A DNA stretch of 6,639 nt from NCBI GenBank assembly GCA_009785045.1, contig WQXC01000088.1, forward strand, positions 1 through 6,639, read 5' to 3'. Origin of the DNA: Treponema sp. (GTDB lineage Bacteria; Spirochaetota; Spirochaetia; Treponematales; Breznakiellaceae). Position 1 is the stretch's first letter, and each line of letters begins with the position of its first letter. The translations under genes were made by a program, and so were the position numbers. The notes beneath the pieces were generated by a model that did no database searches, was not told where the DNA came from, and was given only the letters and a program-made list of their open reading frames with translations. Below, one piece after another: positions 1 to 5,781 of the stretch.

Positions 1-1
1 A

Positions 2-376
2 TTTTGGGAAAACTATTAACGGACGCCTTTGGCCTGTTTGCTGCAGGGCGCTGCCTTCCGGAAGGCTCATATCCTGCTGCTGGACCGGAGCCGGTTTTTC
101 AACAACGGGAACGTCATTTTTTACAGGTTTTTTTTCCGCTGGTTTTACTGTCGATTTTGAGGCTGGTTTATTAACCGTTTTTGCTGCAGGCTTTTTTACC
201 GGCGCCTTTGCAGGTGCCTTTTTTTTAGCAGTTTTTACAGTTTTTTTTGCCGCCGGTTTTACTGGTTTTGATGTTTTGGCTGTTTTTGCTTTTGGCGCTG
301 CTTTTTTAACCGTTGCCTTTTTTACTGGTTTAGGAGTGCTTTTTGCTGCTTTTTTCGCTGTTGTAACTTTTTTCAC
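2..376 (-). CDS. Lysine/alanine/proline-rich protein, N-terminal part (3' end outside window)
   Basis: The frame is open from a GTG at 374-376 to the left edge, giving 125 residues of an incomplete protein. The GTG is chosen because a strong Shine-Dalgarno (AGAGGTGA, 382-389) lies 5 bases before it and no other in-frame start is nearby. Residues 1 to about 86 are low complexity: roughly one residue in three is Lys, and most of the rest are Ala, Pro, Val and Thr in motifs such as KKAA, KPVK and PAAK. Composition then changes: residues 87-101 are acidic and Val/Pro-rich, followed by Gln-rich sequence and RRPLIVFPK at the edge, which probably begins a folded domain. There is no signal peptide or membrane segment, so it is probably cytoplasmic. 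Such tails occur in histone-H1-like and other nucleic-acid-binding bacterial proteins; DNA or RNA binding is inference only. I do not recognise the family because the folded part is missing. Confidence 0.8.
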   Translation of the reverse strand, partial: MKKVTTAKKAAKSTPKPVKKATVKKAAPKAKTAKTSKPVKPAAKKTVKTAKKKAPAKAPVKKPAAKTVNKPASKSTVKPAEKKPVKNDVPVVEKPAPVQQQDMSLPEGSALQQTGQRRPLIVFPK

Positions 377-381
377 AATTG

Positions 382-389
382 TCACCTCT
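382..389 (-). promoter_or_regulatory. Ribosome binding site deciding the GTG start of the lysine-rich gene
   Basis: Read on the minus strand this is AGAGGTGA, an extended match to the 16S rRNA anti-Shine-Dalgarno, 5 bases upstream of the GTG at 374-376. It is the main reason for accepting a non-ATG start here. Confidence 0.75.
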
Positions 390-419
390 TATGGAAATTA
401 TTATAAACACTATTACTAT

Positions 420-448
420 AATATAACATAAAATTACCATATTGTGAA
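420..448 (-). promoter_or_regulatory. Sigma-70-type promoter for the lysine-rich gene
   Basis: On the minus strand a -35 TTCACA (443-448) and a -10 TATATT (420-425) are separated by 17 bases, the ideal spacing. Each hexamer differs from consensus at one position. The predicted start of transcription is near 414, giving a leader of roughly 38 bases that contains the Shine-Dalgarno. The promoter lies in the 90-base gap after the rarA-like gene, so the lysine-rich gene can be expressed independently of the operon, although read-through is also possible because no terminator is visible in the gap. Confidence 0.6.
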
Positions 449-466
449 CGTTTTTTTTGATTTTTT

Positions 467-2680
467 TTATTTTCTTGCTAATAGACAGACTGATTTCCAC
501 CGCCAAAGAATGGGACCTTTATTAATCCTTAATCGTAAAAGGTCTTCCATAGCCGAAAAATCCGCTTTTTCCAGATTTTTAGCCATAAATGACCCCCAAC
601 GTGACTGATCAGTATTAAACCAGGCGCCAAGATCCTTCTCGGTAATCAGGCGTTCTTCCTTTTGGTCAAGTATTTGGACTGATGCCGTAAAGCTCTGTTC
701 CTTAAATACAGAAGTTAGACTGTCTACTTCCCAGAATTCTGTGTTTTTAAAAAAGATTTCCTCAGCCTGTTCCAGTTTTAGTGCAAGTTCGGCAGAACCG
801 CATTCCTGAGCAAGAATCCTGGAAATACGTTCTCCCATACGAGGGGGAGAACAGAGCAGGACAAAATTGCCATTATTAACAAGAAGTTCTTTTGCAGCAC
901 AGGCAAGCGAAACAAGGTCTTCGTTCAGCCTTACAGTCCTAAGAAGAATATTGTCAAATTTAGAGCAGGAAAACCATTCTCCGCATTTTTCTGGATCAGG
1001 AAGGATTTTCTCTGAAACAGCGATTTTGGGTTTTTCTGTTTCGTCCAAAACAGAGGTATATTGCATTAATGCATCCCCGGCTGAGGCATTGTTTACAAGC
1101 GCGGCAGAAAGACCTTCGGGGCTGCGGCGAAGACTTTCCCAGAGCAATAAGCCGTCGTTTGCCAGCGGGATTAAAGTGCAAGCATGACGCGCCGGAGATG
1201 CTGCCGAAAATATCGTGTTTCTGTCGTTAAGAAGTAATTTACTTCGTCCCGATTCCAGGCGTTTAAACCAACCCTCGCGTCCCTTTGATGCTGCCGACCA
1301 GGACAGGAATTCCCCGCCAGAATCGTCTCCAAGAACAATTGCTGCCTGTAATTCCCTTTTTTGCAAAACATCTTCGCGAATTTTTCCTTCGTAGCCTACA
1401 CCCGACGGAATATAAAAAGTTCTGCCGCGCAGTGTATTTGGAAGGTACTGCTGCGCAGCCCAATGATCTCGGTATGCATGAGGATAGACATATCCTTCAC
1501 CGTGACCGAACCCTTCGGCATCCCGGCTGCCGTCTCGCAAATGGTTGGGAACTTCTGCATCTTCGCGTTCCACTTCTTTGAGCGCATCAAAGTATGACAT
1601 GGTTGTGTTTGATTTTGGAGCTGTTGCAAGGTAAAGGCATGCATGAGAAAGCGGAAAGTTTCCTTCAGGAAACCCAATACGCTCAAATGCCTGAGCGCAT
1701 GAAACAACAACAGACAGCGCATAAGGATCTGCAAGACCAACATCTTCGCTTGCAAGGATAATCATCCGCCTGAAAATAAACTTTGGGTCTTCCCCGGCGC
1801 GGACCATTTTTGCCAGCCAGTACAAAGCGGCATCCGGGTCGCTGCCCCGTACACTTTTTATAAATGCGCTTATTGTATCAAAATGATAATCACCGTCACG
1901 GTCGTACAGGAGTGCGCGTCGTTGAATACTTTCTTCTGCAGTCAGCATGGAGATATGTATGTCCGCGCCGGGAGCAGGCGGCCATGGATTAATGCTTGTT
2001 TCGATAGCAAGTTCCATGGCATTTAACAAGCTGCGTGCATCACCTGCAGAAACATCAACAAGATGTTCAAGAGAGCCTTCTTCGAACTTTACATTCCAGT
2101 TTCCGTAGCCGCGCTCCTTATCTGCGATAGTACGCAGAGCAGTTTCCATTAACCCGCTGTTTTCCAAAGGTTTTAACTGAAAAATACGGCTGCGGCTGAC
2201 TAAAGCGCGGTTTACTTCGAAAAATGGGTTTTCTGTTGTTGCGCCGACAAGTATTACAGTGCCGTTTTCAACCCAGGGAAGAAGCGCGTCCTGCTGAGCT
2301 TTGTTCCAGCGGTGGACTTCGTCTACAAAAAGAATAGTTCTTTTACTGTACAGCCTTAAGCGGTCGTCCGCGCGATCTATTACCTCGCGGATATCTTTTA
2401 CACCGCACAAAACAGCGTTAAGTTTTTCAAAAGCGGCCCGGGTAGTATTTGCAATAACTGCGGCAAGGGATGTTTTACCAGTGCCTGGCGGGCCGTACAA
2501 AATAATAGAGGATAAGCGGTCTGCCTGGATCGCGCGGCGAAGGAGCCTTCCGGGACCCACTATATGATCTTGTCCTACAATGTCTTCCAGAGTACGCGGA
2601 CGCATTCTGTCTGCAAGAGGACTGCAATCTGCAGAACTGCCGCCGGAGTTATTATTTTTTGCTGTAAAAAGTTCGTCCAT
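467..2680 (-). CDS. rarA: RarA-type AAA+ ATPase fused to a degenerate methyltransferase-like C-terminal domain
   Basis: RarA (MgsA) is a clamp-loader-like AAA+ ATPase that acts at stalled replication forks in the cytoplasm. Numbered from the ATG at 2678-2680 (737 aa), the visible motifs are Walker A GPPGTGKT (63-70), Walker B ILFVDEVHR (116-124), sensor 1 ATTEN (147-151), an Arg-finger region SRSR (162-165) and sensor 2 GDAR (214-217). The RarA C-terminal region follows, including the conserved GFGHGEGYVYPHAYRDHW stretch (about 390-407). Ordinary RarA is about 420-450 aa; here some 300 residues follow. They resemble a class I methyltransferase fold but lack a Gly-rich SAM motif. The architecture matches the long RarA-plus-extra-domain fusions known from cyanobacteria. 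This start fits the family N-terminus (MDELF..., then PLADRMRP), but it has no good Shine-Dalgarno. An ATG at 2720-2722 would add 14 residues and overlap the upstream gene by 25 bases. The upstream stop is 17 bases away, so translational coupling is likely. Confidence 0.93.
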   Translation of the reverse strand: MDELFTAKNNNSGGSSADCSPLADRMRPRTLEDIVGQDHIVGPGRLLRRAIQADRLSSIILYGPPGTGKTSLAAVIANTTRAAFEKLNAVLCGVKDIREVIDRADDRLRLYSKRTILFVDEVHRWNKAQQDALLPWVENGTVILVGATTENPFFEVNRALVSRSRIFQLKPLENSGLMETALRTIADKERGYGNWNVKFEEGSLEHLVDVSAGDARSLLNAMELAIETSINPWPPAPGADIHISMLTAEESIQRRALLYDRDGDYHFDTISAFIKSVRGSDPDAALYWLAKMVRAGEDPKFIFRRMIILASEDVGLADPYALSVVVSCAQAFERIGFPEGNFPLSHACLYLATAPKSNTTMSYFDALKEVEREDAEVPNHLRDGSRDAEGFGHGEGYVYPHAYRDHWAAQQYLPNTLRGRTFYIPSGVGYEGKIREDVLQKRELQAAIVLGDDSGGEFLSWSAASKGREGWFKRLESGRSKLLLNDRNTIFSAASPARHACTLIPLANDGLLLWESLRRSPEGLSAALVNNASAGDALMQYTSVLDETEKPKIAVSEKILPDPEKCGEWFSCSKFDNILLRTVRLNEDLVSLACAAKELLVNNGNFVLLCSPPRMGERISRILAQECGSAELALKLEQAEEIFFKNTEFWEVDSLTSVFKEQSFTASVQILDQKEERLITEKDLGAWFNTDQSRWGSFMAKNLEKADFSAMEDLLRLRINKGPILWRWKSVCLLARK

Positions 2681-2692
2681 TAAGGAAGGATA

Positions 2693-2709
2693 GCAGATTA
2701 TTCCTCTGC
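2693..2709 (-). promoter_or_regulatory. Small hairpin at the lipoprotein stop / rarA start junction
   Basis: A perfect 5-base inverted repeat (GCAGA 2693-2697, TCTGC 2705-2709) encloses a 7-base loop containing the TAA stop of the lipoprotein gene. The only nearby purine-rich Shine-Dalgarno-like sequence for the rarA start (AGAGGA on the minus strand) sits in this hairpin, about 21 bases from the ATG. The TCCTTCCT just before the ATG could also pair with it. Ribosomes finishing the lipoprotein gene could open the structure. The stem is short and may be chance. Confidence 0.25.
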
Positions 2710-3876
2710 GTTCCACTCCCATTTTCCATTGCGAATCCGGTATGAAAATACGCCATTTTGATGTGTAGAAGCAAAAAGTGTCATTTCTGCGTCAATCGCA
2801 AGCGGTGTTTGAATAATATGGTTTACAGGATTTTGACCCAAAGAGGATTTATAGTTATCTTCGATTCCGCCGCGGTTGCCGCTTGTAAACTGGTTTTCGT
2901 TATCTTTGTCGCCTGGAATAAAAAACCTGCTGCCTGTTACCCCTGTGTCATCAATCGATAGTTCTGCATATCCGTATGTATAACCAGTACCGGTGGAATA
3001 ACTAAGTAAATCGAGTCCTGCAAGGAGCAAACTTGCATTTGCATCTGCTGCATCGTTTTTCCAGAGAGCAAGCGCTCCGTTGGATTTATGGTCTTTAGTA
3101 TAGAAATTTTTTGTCCAGTCATTACTGTAAAATTGCGCAAGCGCACCACTTACGCTGTCTTTTGTTACGCTGTGAAGAACTCCATTGCGGGTTATAGCTA
3201 CAACTGTTTGAGCTGTGTTTTGAAGATTAATTATACCTGTAAAGTTAATTGCAGAATCTGGAACAAGTGATGCTGAATTTAAGCCAAGAGAGCCTGAGTT
3301 AGTCCAGAAAATACCGCTGGTTGTGCACAATAGGTAATCCGGGTTCTGATAAGCAACACCTCTTAGTAATGCTGGGTTATTTATACCTGTGTCAAGCTGT
3401 TTTACAGCTTCCGGGTAATTTTCGCAATGAAAAGAGTAGGTAGTGCCGCTTAACGAACTTATAAACAAAACATTGTTTGCTGCAAAAATTGATTGAGCAT
3501 TAGCCGCTAAGCTTAATTCTTCTCTTACAATGTTAAATTTTCCGCCAGCCGGAGTAATTGAACTAATACGTGTTACAGCTCCGGAGCCGCTTGAGTCATA
3601 GCAAATATAAAGATGATCTGTAGTCGCTGCAATATCTCTTATCCAGGAACCAAACTCAATCTTGTCCCAATTTCCGTTAATGTACCTGTACAGGTTCTTT
3701 CCGGATGCCACATACATGTAGCCATCCCATTCTACAAACTTTGTTGAAGACCCCTGAATTCTTGGATCAAGTTTTTTTGTTTCTTTCCATACTTCATTAA
3801 ATATAGCATCGCTGCAGGAACCCAGTGTAAAAAATACAAGGAAAATAATTGTTAATATAAATAAAGTTTTTTTCAT
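2698..3876 (-). CDS. Predicted lipoprotein with beta-propeller-like repeats
   Basis: The 392-aa protein starts with MKK and a hydrophobic stretch (4-18) ending in L-G-S-C, with Cys21 as the likely lipidated residue. Gly at -2 is unusual for enterobacteria but acceptable for relaxed spirochaetal lipoboxes. The rest is beta-rich and I do not recognise a named family. By eye there are seven spaced segments of the type hydrophobic strand, small-residue turn, then aromatic strand: about 53-70, 88-106, 136-150, 180-198, 224-240, 282-298 and 365-387. The first (YMYVASGKNLYRYINGNW) and last (FASTHQNGVFSYRIRNGKW) resemble each other most. A seven-bladed propeller is therefore plausible, suggesting a binding or scaffold role at the periplasmic or surface face of a membrane. 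The Shine-Dalgarno GGTGAG sits 3 bases before the ATG. The stop of the barrel gene is only 13 bases upstream, which fits an operon. Function is unknown. Confidence 0.85.
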   Translation of the reverse strand: MKKTLFILTIIFLVFFTLGSCSDAIFNEVWKETKKLDPRIQGSSTKFVEWDGYMYVASGKNLYRYINGNWDKIEFGSWIRDIAATTDHLYICYDSSGSGAVTRISSITPAGGKFNIVREELSLAANAQSIFAANNVLFISSLSGTTYSFHCENYPEAVKQLDTGINNPALLRGVAYQNPDYLLCTTSGIFWTNSGSLGLNSASLVPDSAINFTGIINLQNTAQTVVAITRNGVLHSVTKDSVSGALAQFYSNDWTKNFYTKDHKSNGALALWKNDAADANASLLLAGLDLLSYSTGTGYTYGYAELSIDDTGVTGSRFFIPGDKDNENQFTSGNRGGIEDNYKSSLGQNPVNHIIQTPLAIDAEMTLFASTHQNGVFSYRIRNGKWEWNAEE

Positions 3877-3889
3877 AATCTCACCGTAA

Positions 3890-4504
3890 TTAAAAATGAT
3901 ACCGGGCGGAAATTACCAGGTCTACAAAATGTCCGTCAACACTTGTCGCCTTATCTCCTGTCCACTGGAGAAACCAGCACCAGTTTGATGTTAACCCAAA
4001 TGACCATTCATGGGAAACCCTGAATAACGCAGCAGCGCCGGCTTTCATATACATACCAAAATACCCAAGATCCAAATAAGTTTGTATCGTCATTCCCAGT
4101 GTCATAGATAACGGGAATTCGAATCTGCCAATAATAAACTGAGTACCGGTTTTTAATCCCAAAGAAGTTATAAATACAGTATTATTGGCAATAGTTGGAA
4201 GAAAAAGCAAACTTAAGTCTCCGCCTGTAAAGAAACGGGAACCAAAATAATAGTTGTAGTTCAGCGCTCCGGTTCCGCCTACGGGTGGATCGATTTTATT
4301 TTCGATTATTTCACCGTCTCTTACAAAAAAGGTAGGAAAACCAACTCCCAAAGAAATGGTAAAAGTTTGATCCCCTCTTGTGTATAAGTCGGTAGAGTAG
4401 TCATCCCAGTCAGTTTCGATTGACGGGTCATTATCATCCTGGGCATGGAGAAAAAATGTTAAACCCAAGAGTAGTATTAAAAAAAAGGCATTTGCCTTTT
4501 GCAT
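3890..4504 (-). CDS. Predicted small outer-membrane beta-barrel protein
   Basis: The 204-aa product has a classical signal peptide: hydrophobic residues 7-20 and probable signal peptidase I cleavage after LHA (21). The mature part begins with an acidic, disordered-looking stretch (22-45). Alternating hydrophobic/polar strands rich in Gly and aromatics follow, at about 47-57, 77-88, 89-102, 108-124, 127-148, 149-167, 168-181 and 192-204. The chain ends in SARYHF; a C-terminal Phe preceded by alternating residues is the usual signal for insertion by the BAM machinery. Size and strand count fit an eight-stranded barrel such as the OmpW/OmpX-like proteins, which spirochaetes also encode, but I cannot assign an ortholog. 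Shine-Dalgarno AGGAG lies 5 bases before the ATG. It sits between the SPFH gene (78-base gap) and the lipoprotein gene (13-base gap), so the three are probably co-transcribed. Transport or adhesion functions would be guesses. Confidence 0.82.
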   Translation of the reverse strand: MQKANAFFLILLLGLTFFLHAQDDNDPSIETDWDDYSTDLYTRGDQTFTISLGVGFPTFFVRDGEIIENKIDPPVGGTGALNYNYYFGSRFFTGGDLSLLFLPTIANNTVFITSLGLKTGTQFIIGRFEFPLSMTLGMTIQTYLDLGYFGMYMKAGAAALFRVSHEWSFGLTSNWCWFLQWTGDKATSVDGHFVDLVISARYHF

Positions 4505-4582
4505 ATGATCTCCTAATTCCAGATTCTTTTTATACCTTACTTTATTTCTCTGCTTTATTCAACAACAAATGGTATGTAAGGG

Positions 4583-5395
4583 TTACCGGTTACCAGCAAT
4601 TTCATTTTCCAGAACCATATAATCCAGCAAAATTGGGTATCTGGTAAGTAAATCACCGTATCTTTCCAGTTCCTCGAACCTAAGCTGGGTTTCTATATGA
4701 TGTTCGGCTCTTTTTCCGAAAGATGATGTGATATATTCGCTCTGTCTATCAAGAAAAGTCTCATAATTCTGGCGAATTTGCCTGTACAGGATAAAATCAG
4801 GGTATCTGGCTGAATGAATTACAAGATTAAAATCCCTAATTTCGGGAAAATTGCTTTTTATTGTCAATTCCAGCTCTAAATCCGGGTTTCCGGACATAAA
4901 TCGTTCCAGTCTTGCACTATCGGAGCCTATCGAAGCCAGTGAACGGAGTATTAAAGCTTCGATATTTTGAGCGATATTCTGTAAGTAGGTGTTTAATTCG
5001 TCCTGACTGGATAAATTATGCTGAACAGCAAGGGGGACAAGCATTTCCGGGTCAAGGTTAAAACCGATTTCTCCAATAAAATTCCATGAAAAATCAACAT
5101 TTGTAAGTCCTGTAAAAAATGCGTAGGTGTCTCCGGAAGGCAGTGTGCTTTTATAGTTGATTGGGTATTTATTGTGCTCAAGACTAAAAACAGCGATTTT
5201 TACATTCGTAGGTATCAGCTTGTACCATATCCAGCGGAACTCGCCGGAATGTACCGGTTTAAGGTCGATTCCATGAGTTTTTGAATGGATAACACCATAT
5301 TTTCCCGGCGGGACTGAAAATTGAACCCAGCCAAACATAAAGGCAGTAACAGAAAGAACTACCAATATAATAAGGGTGATTAAAATCTTTTTCAT
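4583..5395 (-). CDS. SPFH/Band-7 (prohibitin-like) membrane-anchored protein
   Basis: The 270-aa protein has one N-terminal membrane helix (about 4-22) directly followed by VPPGKYGVIHSKTHGID, a proline before the start of a beta-rich domain, then SGEFRWIWYKLIPTNVKIAVFSL. This resembles the entry of SPFH (stomatin/prohibitin/flotillin/HflK) domains, in which a motif like PPGEYGVV is followed by pGrf.w....iP. The second half (about 130-250) is more helical, with charged residues suited to oligomerisation, and is shorter than in HflK or flotillin. SPFH proteins form ring- or cage-like assemblies on membranes and influence proteases or membrane microdomains; no substrate can be named here. The ATG at 5393-5395 has no Shine-Dalgarno, and a promoter -10 ends only about 5 bases upstream, so the message may be leaderless. 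It is probably the first gene of the leftward operon. Family assignment is by motif resemblance only. Confidence 0.75.
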   Translation of the reverse strand: MKKILITLIILVVLSVTAFMFGWVQFSVPPGKYGVIHSKTHGIDLKPVHSGEFRWIWYKLIPTNVKIAVFSLEHNKYPINYKSTLPSGDTYAFFTGLTNVDFSWNFIGEIGFNLDPEMLVPLAVQHNLSSQDELNTYLQNIAQNIEALILRSLASIGSDSARLERFMSGNPDLELELTIKSNFPEIRDFNLVIHSARYPDFILYRQIRQNYETFLDRQSEYITSSFGKRAEHHIETQLRFEELERYGDLLTRYPILLDYMVLENEIAGNR

Positions 5396-5405
5396 ACTGT
5401 ATAAT
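5376..5405 (+). promoter_or_regulatory. Rightward promoter for the small membrane protein gene
   Basis: A perfect -10 TATAAT lies at 5400-5405, with TG directly before it. The -35 is poor: GTGATT at 5376-5381 gives 18-base spacing and only three consensus matches. Transcription would start near 5412 and include the Shine-Dalgarno at 5433-5440. The -10 overlaps the leftward -10 almost completely. Confidence 0.5.
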
Positions 5406-5429
5406 AATAAAAAATGAATAATTAGTAAA
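5401..5429 (-). promoter_or_regulatory. Leftward promoter for the SPFH-barrel-lipoprotein-rarA operon
   Basis: On the minus strand, -35 TTTACT (5424-5429) and -10 TATTAT (5401-5406) are separated by 17 bases. The predicted transcription start, seven bases past the last -10 base, falls on or within a base or two of the SPFH ATG at 5393-5395, implying a leaderless transcript. If the true operon promoter lies further upstream, inside the divergent gene, this reading is wrong. Confidence 0.5.
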
Positions 5430-5432
5430 GGG

Positions 5433-5440
5433 AAAGGGAG
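5433..5440 (+). promoter_or_regulatory. Ribosome binding site deciding the GTG start of the small membrane protein
   Basis: AAAGGGAG lies 8 bases upstream of the GTG at 5449-5451. No in-frame ATG occurs near the start of the frame, so this site supports the GTG. Confidence 0.6.
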
Positions 5441-5448
5441 ACGGGACG

Positions 5449-5781
5449 GTGCAGGAGAATGAACGAAGAAGTATAAAACCGGTTATCTGGATTCTTGGAG
5501 CCAGTTTTATTGTTTCGTTACTTTCACTTATTATTTATCTTGTAGATGCGAATTTTTCAGACAGAACCCTTTTTTTATTGCTTATTATTGTCCGGTACTC
5601 TTCGTTTATGATGTGTATCTGCTCTTTGTATAAAATATTTGAAGGCACTTATTATTTTATTCGCCGCGGGAAAAAAGCGCGTCCAATGAGGATTTATCCT
5701 TATATGCTTTTAATTATTTATGGATTAACCCTGGTCTTTCTTGAATCGTTTGTTAATGTGATTTCAGTTGGAAATGAATAA
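5449..5781 (+). CDS. Small three-helix integral membrane protein, unknown function
   Basis: This 110-aa protein starts at GTG and ends at TAA 5779-5781. Three hydrophobic helices are clear at about 11-32, 38-60 and 82-105. The N-terminus (ERRSIK) and the loop between helices 2 and 3 (RRGKKARPMR, 72-81) are strongly basic. By the positive-inside rule this puts the N-terminus and that loop in the cytoplasm and the C-terminus outside. I recognise no family or catalytic motif. It is the only rightward gene in the window, diverges from the SPFH gene across 53 bases with overlapping promoters, and runs directly into the stop codon of the GH18 gene. The shared promoter hints at joint control with the SPFH gene, but a functional partnership is speculation. 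The clear Shine-Dalgarno, promoter and hydrophobic pattern argue that it is a real gene. Confidence 0.72.
   Translation: MQENERRSIKPVIWILGASFIVSLLSLIIYLVDANFSDRTLFLLLIIVRYSSFMMCICSLYKIFEGTYYFIRRGKKARPMRIYPYMLLIIYGLTLVFLESFVNVISVGNE

Noticed and set aside
449..468. A-rich stretch after the rarA stop, considered as an intrinsic terminator
   Set aside because: Two runs of 8 A on the minus strand with no stem and no U run; the polarity is wrong for leftward termination and no rightward gene ends here.
867..1581. Rightward open frames of about 80-106 codons antisense to the rarA-like gene
   Set aside because: They lie wholly within a strongly conserved leftward coding region, have no convincing Shine-Dalgarno and encode no recognisable protein; they are shadows of the codon use.
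2698..3876. Lipoprotein as BamB, the propeller lipoprotein of the BAM complex, given similar length and a neighbouring barrel gene
   Set aside because: The repeats lack the PQQ-type signature of BamB and the length match alone is not evidence.
4505..4582. Possible internal promoter before the barrel gene (TATAAA on the minus strand)
   Set aside because: No acceptable -35 is found at 16-18 bases from it, so it is treated as chance AT-rich sequence in an otherwise operon-like gap.
4581..4594. Tandem 7-base repeat GGTTACC at the end of the SPFH gene, considered as a terminator or binding site
   Set aside because: It is a direct repeat that cannot form a strong stem by itself, and no T run follows on the minus strand.
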